Shown piece after piece: positions 15,760 to 24,140 of a DNA stretch of 64,000 nucleotides. The position numbers and the translations under genes are program-made. Source of the stretch: SKPT01 sp040905445 (lineage in GTDB: Bacteria; Planctomycetota; Phycisphaerae; Phycisphaerales; Phycisphaeraceae); assembly GCA_040905445.1 (NCBI GenBank), contig JBBDRN010000014.1, positions 91,688 to 155,687 of the forward strand, read 5' to 3'. The notes below the pieces were generated by a model. It did no database searches, was not told the DNA's origin, and saw nothing but the letters and a program-made list of their open reading frames with translations. Each line of letters opens with the position of its first letter. The first letter of the stretch is position 1.

Positions 15760-16893
15760 ATGCAAGACCACCGCGCGCCCGTCCGGCGTCCCCTGCACCT
15801 CCTGCTCATCATGGCCATCGTGGCGACGGTGGGGCTGAGCCCGGGCGCCGCCGGCGCCGAGACCGTCAACGGCTTGCACACCGGGCCGATCGACGACATG
15901 GCCAACGGCGCCTTCCACAGGCCCGTCATGCACACCGTGTCGCTGCAGGGCGGGTTCGTCAACATGGACATGCCCGAGGTCGACTTCGGCACCAGCGTCG
16001 TCGATGGCGACACGCTCCCGCTGAGCATGAGTGAAGACGAGCTCGACGGCTTCACCGTCGGCATCCAAGCCAAGTTCGACGTCCTCGACGACTGGGTCGG
16101 CCACCGCGACCGCGAGCAGGACCTGATCGGCGAATACATCCGCCACGCGATCTACGCCACCTTCAACCACACCCACGTTGACGGCGACCGCTCCGCCGAG
16201 CTCGCCCCCGGCGCCGGCGACTACTGCATCGTCTACGAGATGCCCGCCCCCAACAACTCGCTCGGAATCAACCTCGGCAACGGCGGCGCGCTCAGCGAAT
16301 TCGACACCGAGTACGACATCTACGAAGCCGGCGTCGGCACGTGGTGCGATCGGCCCCTGCTCGGCCGCGACGACACCGTCCTCAGCCTCAACGTCGGCCT
16401 CGGTGCCAGCGCCGAAAAACTCGACCACGACGGCTGGACCCGCAGCCTCCAGTTCAACGACGCCCTCATGCGCGCCAGGTACAAGATCGACAGCTACCGC
16501 GTCGGGCCCGAGGTCGGCGCCACCGTCACCCACCGGGTCGCCGACACCGGCCTGTCCGTCTTTCTCAACTCCCGCGTCATGCCCCACTACTTCCACCACA
16601 AACTCGACTACACCCAGTGGACCGAGGTCGGCGGCGCCCCCGCCGAGGAGCAGATGCTTCGCTTTGACCGCAGCGACAGCGAGGACGGCATCGGCCTCAA
16701 CGCCAGCCTCGAGGTCGGCGCCGCCTGGGCCCTGACCGACAACCTCAGCGTCAGCCTCGCCGGCGTCCTCGGCTGGACCAGCCATGCCGCCCAACCCGAC
16801 ACCCGCATCGACGAAACCGACGACCCCACCCACGTCGACACCGACGACAGCACCAGCGTCGCCGGCATCGTCGGCATCCGGCTCAACTACTGA
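15760..16893 (+). CDS. Predicted outer-membrane beta-barrel protein
   Basis: A 377-residue protein with a signal peptide: basic start, hydrophobic LHLLLIMAIVATVGLS and cleavage after AGAE. The mature part alternates polar and hydrophobic residues with many Gly, Asp and aromatic residues (SLQGGFVNMDMPEVDFG, FTVGIQAKFDV, LSVSLAGVLGW) and ends in Tyr (GIVGIRLNY), the C-terminal aromatic typical of barrels recognised by the BAM complex. No family is recognised, and its substrate is unknown. An internal DYCIVYEMP contains one of very few cysteines. It is preceded by GGAG about 9 nt before the ATG. Confidence 0.65.
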   Translation: MQDHRAPVRRPLHLLLIMAIVATVGLSPGAAGAETVNGLHTGPIDDMANGAFHRPVMHTVSLQGGFVNMDMPEVDFGTSVVDGDTLPLSMSEDELDGFTVGIQAKFDVLDDWVGHRDREQDLIGEYIRHAIYATFNHTHVDGDRSAELAPGAGDYCIVYEMPAPNNSLGINLGNGGALSEFDTEYDIYEAGVGTWCDRPLLGRDDTVLSLNVGLGASAEKLDHDGWTRSLQFNDALMRARYKIDSYRVGPEVGATVTHRVADTGLSVFLNSRVMPHYFHHKLDYTQWTEVGGAPAEEQMLRFDRSDSEDGIGLNASLEVGAAWALTDNLSVSLAGVLGWTSHAAQPDTRIDETDDPTHVDTDDSTSVAGIVGIRLNY

Positions 16894-16976
16894 ATGCGCC
16901 ACCCGCGACAGGGCCTGTCCCCGCGGACGGGTCCTGTGCGGCCGCGCACACCCGGAGCGTCCCGTCATCCACCGCG

Positions 16977-18317
16977 CTAACCGGCGGCGGACACCGCGGG
17001 CAGCGGAAAGTCATCGCGCGTCTGCCGACACCATCGCGCCAACAACTCGCGATGTTCGGAAAGCGCGGCCGCGTGCGCCGCCGCGCCCGACAGGTCGTTC
17101 ATCTCGCCCGGGTCGGCGGGCATGTCGAAGAGCTGCTCGCGATCCTCGCCTTCGCTGTAGACGATGTACTTGTACCGCTCGCTGCGCACCATCCGCCCCT
17201 TCACGCCGGTCGTCTTGCCCCGACCGAAGTTGGCGAACTCCGTCTCGCAATAGACCGCCGGCCGCCAGTCCGTCGGCCGATCGCCTTCAACGAGCCCGCG
17301 CAGGCTGCGCCCCGCCACTTCCCGCTGCGGCAGGTGGCGGGGCACATCCCGGCCGGCGTAGTCGCACAACGTCGGAATCAGGTCGAGGTTCATCGACGCG
17401 AGATGCTCGTCGACCTCGCCGGCCCGCCCACCCGGCACGCTGATCAGCAGCGGGATGCGCGCGGCCTCGTCGTAGAGCACCTGCTTCTGGTTCCACCGGT
17501 GGCCGCCGATGCCGTCGCCGTGGTCGCTGGTGAAGATGATGATCGTGTTGTCGAGCCGGCCGGCCGCCTCAAGCGCATCGAGCAGCTCGCCGACGTGCCG
17601 GTCGACCTTCTCCACGAGGCGGTTGTACTGCCAGCGGTACTGCCGCCAGCGGCCATCCGTCCACGCCTGCGTCGGGTACGCGCCCGGGTGGGCCGGCATG
17701 ACCGTCTCGCGCAGCACGCGCGGCTCACCGGCGGGCGGCTCGAAATTCGCCGGCAGCGCCGGGCACTGCTCAGGTGGCGGCGGATCCCCCACCGCGCCGT
17801 TGGGCATCGCCTCGTCACGCGCCGCCTGGCAGCAGTCGTGCGGATTGACGAACGACGCCGCCAGCAGCAGCGGCCGACGGCGCGGCTCCTCGAGCAGCGC
17901 CCGGCATGCGGCCGGCACCCGGTGGTCCTGCTCGTTGCCGCGCGTCTCGCGCGTGATGCCGAACCCGTGCACGTCCACCGCCTCCGCCGCCGCCGGCAGG
18001 TGCCACTTGCCCACCCACGCCGTGTCGTAGCCGGCCTCCGCCATGATGCGCCCCATCCACGGGTGGGCCGCCGCCGCCTCGCACTCGTGCGGGTGGAGGT
18101 TGTACGGCACGCCCACCTCGTGCGGGTAGCGCCCCGTCACCAGGCTCGCCCGCGACGGCACGCACAGGGGCTGCGTGCAGTAGGCCCGCTCGAAACGCAC
18201 GCCCCGCGCCGCGATGCGATCCATCGCCGGCGTGTGCAGATCCGGATTGCCCGCACAACTCATCGCGCTGGCGGCCTGCTGGTCGGTCAGGATGTAGAGA
18301 ATGTCCGGCCTGGGCAT
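16977..18317 (-). CDS. Sulfatase (arylsulfatase family)
   Basis: A 446-residue type I sulfatase. The active-site signature C-x-P-S-R is CVPSRASLVTGRYP with Cys52 as the residue expected to become formylglycine. The metal ligands and surrounding motifs DILYILTDQQ, GKWHLP and FTSDHGDGIGGH are all present. The start is taken at ATG 18317 because AAAGGGAAAA lies 8 to 12 nt upstream; the frame continues upstream but without another ribosome-binding site. No signal peptide is evident, unlike many planctomycete sulfatases, so a cytoplasmic enzyme acting on imported sugar or aryl sulfates is possible. No maturation enzyme is nearby. Confidence 0.9.
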   Translation of the reverse strand: MPRPDILYILTDQQAASAMSCAGNPDLHTPAMDRIAARGVRFERAYCTQPLCVPSRASLVTGRYPHEVGVPYNLHPHECEAAAAHPWMGRIMAEAGYDTAWVGKWHLPAAAEAVDVHGFGITRETRGNEQDHRVPAACRALLEEPRRRPLLLAASFVNPHDCCQAARDEAMPNGAVGDPPPPEQCPALPANFEPPAGEPRVLRETVMPAHPGAYPTQAWTDGRWRQYRWQYNRLVEKVDRHVGELLDALEAAGRLDNTIIIFTSDHGDGIGGHRWNQKQVLYDEAARIPLLISVPGGRAGEVDEHLASMNLDLIPTLCDYAGRDVPRHLPQREVAGRSLRGLVEGDRPTDWRPAVYCETEFANFGRGKTTGVKGRMVRSERYKYIVYSEGEDREQLFDMPADPGEMNDLSGAAAHAAALSEHRELLARWCRQTRDDFPLPAVSAAG

Positions 18318-18414
18318 GGGCGTTTTCCCTTTTCGCGTGCATCGCATCTTCGCCTGCACCAGCCCACGCGTCCACCACGCCGCGCGCATCCCCGCCCGTC
18401 AGCCGCGGGGCCAC

Positions 18415-18708
18415 TCAGTCGAAGCCCTTCAGCTTCGCCTTGCCCTGCAACTCGTCAAGCAGCTTCGGATGCCGCTCCAGCAGGATCGCCGCCGTCTCGA
18501 TCAACTGCGGGTTGGTCGCGTGCTGGAGGAAGTCGCGGCAGCCGATCGGGTCCAGCGCACCGCTCGCCCGCGCGCTGCTGAGCACGATGTAGACCTGGGC
18601 GTAATTGAGCTCGCGGCCGAGGCGCTTCGTCAGCGCCGCCGCGGTGATCTGCAGCGGGGGGATCGCTTCGGTCGGGATCGCCAGCTCTTTGGGTTTGGAC
18701 TTGCTCAT
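18415..18708 (-). CDS. Small hypothetical protein (97 aa)
   Basis: A 97-residue protein with a lysine-rich N-terminus and a predominantly helical body: ITAAALTKRLGRELNYAQVY, then ARASGALDPIGCRDFL and a C-terminal LLERHPKLLDELQGKAKLKG helix pair. No hydrophobic membrane segment or known motif. It sits between the sulfatase and tRNA-Ile2, co-directional with both. Codon use matches the chromosome, supporting a real gene. I do not recognise the family. Confidence 0.55.
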   Translation of the reverse strand: MSKSKPKELAIPTEAIPPLQITAAALTKRLGRELNYAQVYIVLSSARASGALDPIGCRDFLQHATNPQLIETAAILLERHPKLLDELQGKAKLKGFD

Positions 18709-18817
18709 ACCGCCATGGTGGACGCGTCGGCGGAGGCTGTCCAGCGCCGGGCGTGGTGATGCCGGCGAGGGTGCCAGGGCGGGTTCGGCCTGGGGTGGCG
18801 CGGGCGTCCGCCAGCAA

Positions 18818-18890
18818 TGGGCCCGGTCGGATTCGAACCGACGACCAAGCGATTATGAGTCGCCTGCTCTGACCCCTGAGCTACGGGCCC
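18818..18890 (-). tRNA. tRNA-Ile2 (CAT anticodon, lysidine type)
   Basis: A complete 73-nt cloverleaf on the minus strand: acceptor GGGCCCG/CGGGCCC, D-arm GCTC/GAGC, anticodon stem GGCGA/TCGCT, loop CTCATAA, T-arm GTCGG/CCGAC with TTCGAAT. The anticodon reads CAT, usually called Met, but the segment from AGAGC through GGCGACTCATAATCGC is that of the minor isoleucine tRNA (E. coli ileX type), whose C34 is converted to lysidine to read AUA. The G1-C72 pair excludes initiator tRNA. CCA is not encoded. A TATGAT hexamer (18900 to 18905) lies upstream in the right orientation. Confidence 0.88.
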
Positions 18891-19019
18891 GCGACGCCCA
18901 TCATACCCGCGCCGCTCGCCCCGGCCGGCGCCGCACATCGACCAGGCTCCGTCCGAAAAGCGGTGCCACGGGAGGCTCGTCCACCGGTGCCGCGGCACAC
19001 ACCCGCCAACAAGCCGCCG

Positions 19020-19048
19020 GTGGCACGCACCGCCACACCGACTAGAAT
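19020..19048 (+). promoter_or_regulatory. Candidate promoter of thyA
   Basis: A -35 GTGGCA at 19020 to 19025, a 17-bp spacer and a -10 TAGAAT at 19043 to 19048 (five of six consensus). The predicted transcription start is near 19055, leaving a leader of only about 8 nt before ATG 19063. Confidence 0.5.
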
Positions 19049-19062
19049 TCCCGCGACCAGCC

Positions 19063-19941
19063 ATGCGCCAATACCTCGACCTGCTCCAGCACATTCTCGA
19101 CCACGGCACGGACAAGGCCGACCGCACCGGCGTCGGCACACGCTCCGTGTTCGGACGACAGCTCCGCTTCAATCTCGCCCCGCCACTAAATCCGCACGTC
19201 AGCGGACAGATGCTACCAGACGACGCGCGGGGCGGATTTAGTGGCGGGGGCGGCTTCCCGCTGCTCACCACCAAGAAGCTCCACCTCAGGTCGATCATCC
19301 ACGAGCTGATCTGGTTCATCCACGGCTCAACCAACGCACGCGAGCTCCAGCAGCATGGCGTGCGCATCTGGAACGAGTGGGCCCACCCCGACACCGGCGA
19401 GCTCGGGCCCATCTACGGCAAGCAGTGGCGCGCTTGGCCCCGCAACGCCGACGACCCGGCCGGCCCCGTCATCGACCAGCTCGCCGGCGTCATCGACGAC
19501 ATCCGGCACAACCCCGACTCCCGCCGGCTCATCGTCAGCGCGTGGAACGTCGCCCAGATCGACGAGATGGCCCTGCCCCCCTGCCACGTGCTCTTCCAGT
19601 TCTACGTCGCCGATGGCCGCCTGAGCTGCCAGCTCTACCAGCGCTCCGCCGACGTCTTCCTCGGCGTGCCCTTCAACATCGCCAGCTACGCCCTGCTCAC
19701 GATGATGGTCGCCCAGGTGACCGACCTCCAGCCCGGCGAGTTCGTCCACACCTTCGGCGACGTCCACCTCTACAACAACCACTTCGACCAGGCCCGCGAG
19801 CAGCTCACGCGCGATCCCCGCCCCCTGCCGCGCATGCAACTCAACCCGGCGGTGAAGCGCATCGAGGATTTCACCTTCGAGGACTTCACGCTCGAAGGCT
19901 ACGACCCGCACCCCCACATCAAGGCCCCCGTCGCGGTGTAA
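19063..19941 (+). CDS. thyA: Thymidylate synthase ThyA, with an in-frame palindromic insertion
   Basis: A 292-residue thymidylate synthase making dTMP from dUMP with methylene-tetrahydrofolate. Core motifs are intact: DRTGVGTRSVFGRQLRF, GFPLLTTKKLHLRSIIHE, the catalytic LPPCHVLFQFYV with Cys174, QLYQRSADVFLGVPFNIASYALL and the C-terminal PHPHIKAPVAV. Between LRFNL and GFPLL, where other ThyA proteins have only a few residues, there are about 24 extra residues (39 to 62) coded by a perfect 18-bp inverted repeat and its spacer. The total without the insert, about 268, is close to the usual 264. Frame and motifs are preserved, so the enzyme is probably active. Confidence 0.95.
   Translation: MRQYLDLLQHILDHGTDKADRTGVGTRSVFGRQLRFNLAPPLNPHVSGQMLPDDARGGFSGGGGFPLLTTKKLHLRSIIHELIWFIHGSTNARELQQHGVRIWNEWAHPDTGELGPIYGKQWRAWPRNADDPAGPVIDQLAGVIDDIRHNPDSRRLIVSAWNVAQIDEMALPPCHVLFQFYVADGRLSCQLYQRSADVFLGVPFNIASYALLTMMVAQVTDLQPGEFVHTFGDVHLYNNHFDQAREQLTRDPRPLPRMQLNPAVKRIEDFTFEDFTLEGYDPHPHIKAPVAV
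19178..19249. repeat. 72-bp palindromic element inserted in frame inside thyA
   Basis: The 18-bp arm CCCCGCCACTAAATCCGC at 19178 to 19195 has its exact reverse complement at 19232 to 19249, separated by 36 bp. The 72-bp total equals 24 codons and exactly covers the protein segment that is extra relative to other thymidylate synthases. The arms do not match the intergenic families A to C in this window. Confidence 0.85.
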
Positions 19942-20066
19942 TCCCGTAATCGCACCCCCGCCCCCCCCACCCCCTCAAACCCGCGCCCACGTCGCCCCGA
20001 GAGCGACCGCTAACACGCGCCGCCTCCCGCGCACCGCGCCCGCTTCCGTGCCTCCGCGCCGCCCCC

Positions 20067-20075
20067 TGCTATCCT
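20067..20075 (+). promoter_or_regulatory. Extended -10 (TGC-TATCCT) immediately before ddl
   Basis: TGCTATCCT ends 6 nt before the ddl ATG at 20082, so transcription should begin at or next to the start codon, implying a leaderless mRNA. No -35 element is evident, which extended -10 promoters do not need. Confidence 0.45.
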
Positions 20076-20081
20076 GCCCCC

Positions 20082-21008
20082 ATGCCTCCCTCTGACACCC
20101 CCTTGCGCATCCTCGTGCTCGCCGGCGGCCCCGACCGCGAACGCGACGTCTCGCTCGCCTCCGGCCAACAAGTCACCGACGCCCTCACCGAGGCCGGCCA
20201 CGACGTGCGCCAACGCGACATCGCCCCCGACGACCTCGCCGCCCTCGACGAGTTCGCCGACTGGCCCGGCGACGTCATCTTCCCCGCCCTGCACGGCCGA
20301 TGGGGCGAAGGCGGCGGCCTGCAGAGCATCCTCGACGAGCGCGGCCTGCCGTACGTTGGCTCCCGCGCGCCCGCGGCCGCCCTGTGCATGGACAAGCACC
20401 TGACCAAGCAACTGCTCGCCCGCCACGACATCCCCACGCCCGAGCACGAGCTGCTCGAACCCGACCAGCCGCCTACGATCGGCCCACCCGCCGTCCTCAA
20501 GCCCGTCGACGAGGGTTCCAGCATCGGCATGGCCATCTGCCACGACGCCGCCGAGCTCGAAGCCGCCCGCCGCGAGCTCGCCCCCCAGTACCCTTCGCTC
20601 ATGCTCGAGCGCTACGTCACTGGTATGGAGATCACCGTCAGCGTCCTCGAAACCCCCGGCACCTACGGCCCCGAGCCGCTGCCGCCCATCCACGTCGTCC
20701 CGGCGACCGCCTTCTACGACTACGACGCCAAGTACGAGCGCGACGACACGCAGTACCACTTCGACATCGACCTGCCCGGCCTGGTCCTCGCCGAAATCCA
20801 GCGTCTGGCCCTGGTCGTCTGCGAGCTCGTCGAGGCACGCCACCTCGCCCGCGTCGACTTCATCGTCGACGAGCGCCAGCAACCCTGGATCCTCGAGATC
20901 AACACAATGCCCGGCCTGACCAGCCATTCCCTGCTCCCCAAGGCCGCCGCCCACGCCGGCCTCGACATGCCCGCCATGACCGACCGCCTCGCCCGCCTCG
21001 CGCAATAA
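20082..21008 (+). CDS. ddl: D-alanine--D-alanine ligase Ddl
   Basis: A 308-residue ATP-grasp ligase joining two D-alanines for peptidoglycan. The N-terminal VLAGGPDRERDVSLASGQQV carries the first D-Ala-binding Glu; FPALHGRWGEGGGLQSILDERGLPYVGS, written here as FPALHGRWGEGG and LQSILDERGLPYVGS, is the family hallmark. KPVDEGSSIGM supplies the ATP-binding loop, and EINTMPGLTSHSLLPKAA holds the metal ligands and substrate serine. Length is standard. It is followed by an FtsQ-like gene, the order found in division and cell-wall clusters, so this organism has a peptidoglycan pathway. Confidence 0.95.
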   Translation: MPPSDTPLRILVLAGGPDRERDVSLASGQQVTDALTEAGHDVRQRDIAPDDLAALDEFADWPGDVIFPALHGRWGEGGGLQSILDERGLPYVGSRAPAAALCMDKHLTKQLLARHDIPTPEHELLEPDQPPTIGPPAVLKPVDEGSSIGMAICHDAAELEAARRELAPQYPSLMLERYVTGMEITVSVLETPGTYGPEPLPPIHVVPATAFYDYDAKYERDDTQYHFDIDLPGLVLAEIQRLALVVCELVEARHLARVDFIVDERQQPWILEINTMPGLTSHSLLPKAAAHAGLDMPAMTDRLARLAQ

Positions 21009-21167
21009 ACCCCGCCACCACCACCGCACCCCCGCATCGCCCACAGGGCGGCCGCCAACCGCGCTGAACCGCGTTCTTTGGCGCAGGCGCCGCCGCCCGG
21101 CCGATGCTCCTTGCGCGGGCGCGCTTGTCCTGCGCCCATCCCGGCAACGCACTCTCACGAGGCAACC

Positions 21168-22157
21168 ATGGGCTGGTTCCTGACACGCAAGAAACGCCCG
21201 CGCAAAGGCCAGCGCAAGAGCGTCAAGGCTGACAACGCCGCCACTCCACGCTGGAGCCTGGAGCGCACGGCCCGCCTCGTGCGCGTCATGGCCATGCTCG
21301 CGCTCGTCCTCGGCCTGACGGGTGGGTGGTACCTCGGGGAGCAGGCGCTGCGCGGCTACGTCGCCGATCGCCATATCGAGCCCCTCACCGCTGCGGACAT
21401 CGAGCTCCATGACGCGCCGGCGTGGATGACGCAGGCGGTGCGCGACCGGCTGCAGGACTTCGTCGCCGATCACGTCGAGCCCGCGCCGCTCGACCCTGTA
21501 AGCCTGCGTGCTGCCGCCGAGGCGCTGGCGCACGACCCGTGGGTCCGCGAGGTCCGCCAGGTCCGTCGACGGGCCGACGGGCGCATCGAGGTCGACGCGG
21601 CCTACCGTGAGCCGGTGGCGGTCATCCAGGGCCGGGACGGCTACCACCTCGTCGATGCCGACGCCGTGCGCCTACCCGGGCTCTATCTGCGCCACCAGAT
21701 CGACGCGCTCGTCGAGCAGACGGGCATCGCCCTGATCACCGGCGTCGCGTCGGCGCCGCCCGCGCGCCCTGGCCAGGCCTGGCCCGGCAGCGACGTCCGA
21801 GCCGCGCTCGATCTCGTCCGCCTGCTCGACGGCGAGCCGTACCTCGAGCAGATCCGCCGCTTCGACGTCGCCTCGCGCGACGCCCGCGGCCGACTGCACC
21901 TGACGCTGCACACCGACGCGGGGCTCGTGCGATGGGGCCTGCCGCCCGGCCAGGAGCGGGCCATCGAGCCCGACGCCGACGTCAAGCGGCGCTGGCTCGC
22001 CCAGCTCTACGACGCTCGGGGCGACATCGATGCCGGCGGCCGCATCGTCCACCTTTACGGTGCGACGATCAAGGTCTCCGACCCCGCCACATCCCCCGCC
22101 AGTTCGGAGCCCGCCGGCGCCGCCCAGGGCAGTTCGGCGGGCGTCTACGGCCGCTGA
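21168..22157 (+). CDS. FtsQ-like cell-division protein
   Basis: A 329-residue bitopic membrane protein. The N-terminal 45 residues are very basic (KKRPRKGQRKSVK), a single membrane helix follows (LVRVMAMLALVLGLTGGWYLG), and the remaining about 260 residues are extracytoplasmic, with a beta-rich region (ALAHDPWVREVRQVRRRADGRI, YREPVAVI, YHLVDADAVRL) that matches the FtsQ/DivIB beta domain with its characteristic D-x-x-G. An upstream POTRA-like segment is weaker than usual. The start at 21168 has a GAGG site. Position directly after ddl supports the FtsQ assignment, though sequence divergence leaves some doubt. Confidence 0.65.
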   Translation: MGWFLTRKKRPRKGQRKSVKADNAATPRWSLERTARLVRVMAMLALVLGLTGGWYLGEQALRGYVADRHIEPLTAADIELHDAPAWMTQAVRDRLQDFVADHVEPAPLDPVSLRAAAEALAHDPWVREVRQVRRRADGRIEVDAAYREPVAVIQGRDGYHLVDADAVRLPGLYLRHQIDALVEQTGIALITGVASAPPARPGQAWPGSDVRAALDLVRLLDGEPYLEQIRRFDVASRDARGRLHLTLHTDAGLVRWGLPPGQERAIEPDADVKRRWLAQLYDARGDIDAGGRIVHLYGATIKVSDPATSPASSEPAGAAQGSSAGVYGR

Positions 22158-22168
22158 TCGCCGCCCGC

Positions 22169-22972
22169 GTGCTATCCTTCCCGCACGGCCACGCCGACGA
22201 TCCAGGCCGCGCCAGGATCCGCCCTCTGCACGAGCAGCCTTCTCCAACGCCCGACGACGCCGGCTCCGGCGCCACCAGCCCCCCGCGGCGCGACGACCGC
22301 CGGCGCGACCACGCGCCCGTGCCCAGCCTCCAACTGGCTGTCCTGCTCTGGTGCCTCTGGCTGCTGGTGCACTGGCTGCTGGCGATGACCCTCAACCCGC
22401 CCCTGCGCCTCGAGCGCTGGATCATCCTCATCGCCGCCGTCGGCTACCTCGCCCTCTGGCCCACGCTGCGCCTCGCCCAACGCCCTTCCGCCACCGCGCC
22501 GGCCCCCGCCCTGATTCTCCTGGAGTGGCTTGCCCTGGGCATCGTCTTCCAGGCGCTGATCTGGCCCCTGGGCTTCATCGCCCGCTGGTCGCTGACGCAG
22601 ACGGCCTGGGTCAACACGGCGATGCTCGCCTGGGCGCTGCTCGCCGCCGCTTTCGTCGCCTGGGGCGCGACCGCCCGCCGGGGCATCGAGCGCGCCATCG
22701 CGGCGGCGCTGTGCATCCTCATCCTCATCGGTGAGCCGGTCGTCATGGCCCTGCTCGCCCTCGGCGGGCAACCCGGCTGGCCCATGCGCATCAGCCCGCT
22801 GCAGACGCTCTGGCGCCTCACCGCCCCTTTCGGCGAGTACCGCCCGGAGCCCTGGACGCATCACGCCATCGCGATCGCCGTCGCCGCCGTCTTCGCGTGG
22901 ACGCTCGTCGTCCTCCTCACCCGCCTGACTGCCCGCCAACCGAATAAGATGCGGGATCGAATCCGTCGTTAG
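22169..22972 (+). CDS. Polytopic membrane protein, unknown function
   Basis: A 267-residue protein with a Pro/Arg/Asp-rich N-terminal tail of about 50 residues and then six or so hydrophobic segments (for example LQLAVLLWCLWLLVHWLLAM, WIILIAAVGYLALWPTL, ALILLEWLALGIVFQALIWPL). A GTG at 22169 is used; a GTG at 22319 just before the first membrane helix is also possible, and a TGCTATCCT promoter-like motif overlaps the first start. It ends 16 bp before the LptB-like ATPase gene, so it may be a membrane partner of that ATPase, but it resembles no LptF/G or other permease I know. Confidence 0.6.
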   Translation: MLSFPHGHADDPGRARIRPLHEQPSPTPDDAGSGATSPPRRDDRRRDHAPVPSLQLAVLLWCLWLLVHWLLAMTLNPPLRLERWIILIAAVGYLALWPTLRLAQRPSATAPAPALILLEWLALGIVFQALIWPLGFIARWSLTQTAWVNTAMLAWALLAAAFVAWGATARRGIERAIAAALCILILIGEPVVMALLALGGQPGWPMRISPLQTLWRLTAPFGEYRPEPWTHHAIAIAVAAVFAWTLVVLLTRLTARQPNKMRDRIRR

Positions 22973-22988
22973 TCGTTAGCCGTCCCGG

Positions 22989-23726
22989 ATGTACATTCTC
23001 AAGGCCAACAACCTCGTCAAGCGCTACGGCGGCCGAACGGTCGTCAACGAAGTCTCCTATGACGTCGCCGAGGGGGAGATCGTCGGCCTGCTCGGGCGCA
23101 ACGGCGCGGGCAAGACCACCAGCTTCCGCATCACCATGGGCATGATCAGCCCCGAGCAGGGGCAGGTCGTGTTCAACGGCCACGATGTCTCGGACCTGGC
23201 CATGTACCAGCGCGCCCAGCGCGGCATGGGCTACCTCGCCCAGGAGCCCAGCGTCTTTCAACGCCTCAGCGTCGAGCAGAACCTGCTCGCCATCCTCGAG
23301 ACGCGCCCGCTCGACCGCCGGCAGCGCAAGCAGCGGGCCGACGCCCTCATGGCCCAGTTCGACCTGACCAAGACGCGCGACCAGCCGGCACGCACGCTCT
23401 CGGGCGGCGAGCGCCGCAAGCTCGAGATCGCCCGCGCCCTCGTCAGCGAGCCCAACCTCATCCTCCTCGACGAGCCGTTCTCCGGCGTCGACCCCGTCGC
23501 CGTCGAGGAGCTCCAGGCCGAGATCCGCCGACTGCGTGACGAGCACCACATCGCGATGCTCGTCACCGACCACAACGTCCAGCGAACGCTGGAGATTGTC
23601 GACCGGGCGTACGTCATCTTCGAGGGCAGGGTCTTCGCCGAGGGGACGCCGCGCGAGGTGATCAACAACGAACAGGTGCGTAAGCTCTACCTGGGCTCGA
23701 CGTTCCGCGGCGATGAGTTCGATTGA
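22989..23726 (+). CDS. lptB: ABC transporter ATPase, LptB-like
   Basis: A 245-residue ATPase: Walker A GRNGAGKTT near residue 38, Q-loop YLAQEPSVFQRL, signature LSGGERRKLEIARAL, Walker B LILLDEPFSGVDP and H-loop VTDHNVQRTL. The signature block, the FSGVDP after Walker B and EGTPREVINNEQVRKLYLG at the C-terminus are those of LptB, the motor of lipopolysaccharide export. The permease genes lptF and lptG are not adjacent. The upstream gene encodes a membrane protein that may or may not be linked. LptB assignment over a generic branched-chain type ATPase is likely but not certain. Confidence 0.85.
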   Translation: MYILKANNLVKRYGGRTVVNEVSYDVAEGEIVGLLGRNGAGKTTSFRITMGMISPEQGQVVFNGHDVSDLAMYQRAQRGMGYLAQEPSVFQRLSVEQNLLAILETRPLDRRQRKQRADALMAQFDLTKTRDQPARTLSGGERRKLEIARALVSEPNLILLDEPFSGVDPVAVEELQAEIRRLRDEHHIAMLVTDHNVQRTLEIVDRAYVIFEGRVFAEGTPREVINNEQVRKLYLGSTFRGDEFD

Positions 23727-23749
23727 TGGATCCCCCTGTTAAACGCCGA

Positions 23750-23830
23750 GGCGCCAAGGGGAGGCGAGGCCGCCAAGAGGGGCATTAACCGCGAAGGCGC
23801 GAAGGGGGCGAAGGGACACGAAGACGGAGG
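23750..23830. repeat. CGCGAAGG-type low-complexity intergenic repeat
   Basis: Successive imperfect copies of a GCCAAGGGGAGGCG / GCGAAGG motif, including CCGCGAAGGCGCGAAG then GGGGCGAAGG. The same motif makes both arms of the large palindrome at 33111 to 33240. Many unrelated bacterial genomes carry similar repeats. Confidence 0.6.
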
Positions 23831-23871
23831 ATGGTGGGGAGGGAACGAAGAAGGCCAGGAAGGCGGGCGCT

Positions 23872-24069
23872 ATGAGCGAGTCGAAATCCAAATTTCCCCT
23901 CTCGCCTCTGCCGGTGCGGCTGCTGGTCTACGCTCTGCTGCTCGGCGTTGCGCTCGCCAGCATCTGGCTGATCGACGGCCGGGCCATGCAGCGGCAACAG
24001 GAGTTCCGCGACAACCCGCACCAGGTGGGACCGCCCCTGTTGGAAGCGCCGCGTGGGCGCGGCGGCTAA
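23872..24069 (+). CDS. Small single-pass membrane protein
   Basis: A 65-residue protein: a short lysine/serine N-terminus, one hydrophobic helix (VRLLVYALLLGVALASIWLI) and a polar Gln/Arg/Gly-rich tail outside the membrane. It starts at ATG 23872, with GGAAGG about 14 nt upstream. It lies between the ATPase and the pseudouridine synthase. No known family; small bitopic proteins of this kind are often accessory subunits. Codon use is like its neighbours, so it is probably real. Confidence 0.5.
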   Translation: MSESKSKFPLSPLPVRLLVYALLLGVALASIWLIDGRAMQRQQEFRDNPHQVGPPLLEAPRGRGG

Positions 24070-24102
24070 ACGTTGGTGCTCCTCGGCAATCCGCGATCCG
24101 TG

Positions 24103-24130
24103 AATCAGCAATCAGAAATCAGCAATCAGA
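24103..24130. repeat. Two exact tandem copies of a 14-bp AT-rich unit
   Basis: AATCAGCAATCAGA occurs at 24103 to 24116 and again at 24117 to 24130, directly before the pseudouridine synthase gene. Its base composition is very unlike the GC-rich surroundings. Confidence 0.75.
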
Positions 24131-24140
24131 AATTCCCCCC

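Noticed and set aside
15614..15838. Short reading frame starting MSDKKVDLQKPPIY
   Set aside because: It loses protein-like character after about 15 residues, overlaps the start of the barrel protein gene in another frame and has no family resemblance.
18818..18890. Calling the CAT-anticodon tRNA as elongator or initiator tRNA-Met
   Set aside because: The D-arm to anticodon-arm sequence is that of the minor isoleucine tRNA with lysidine at C34, and initiator features are absent. Elongator Met remains a minor possibility.
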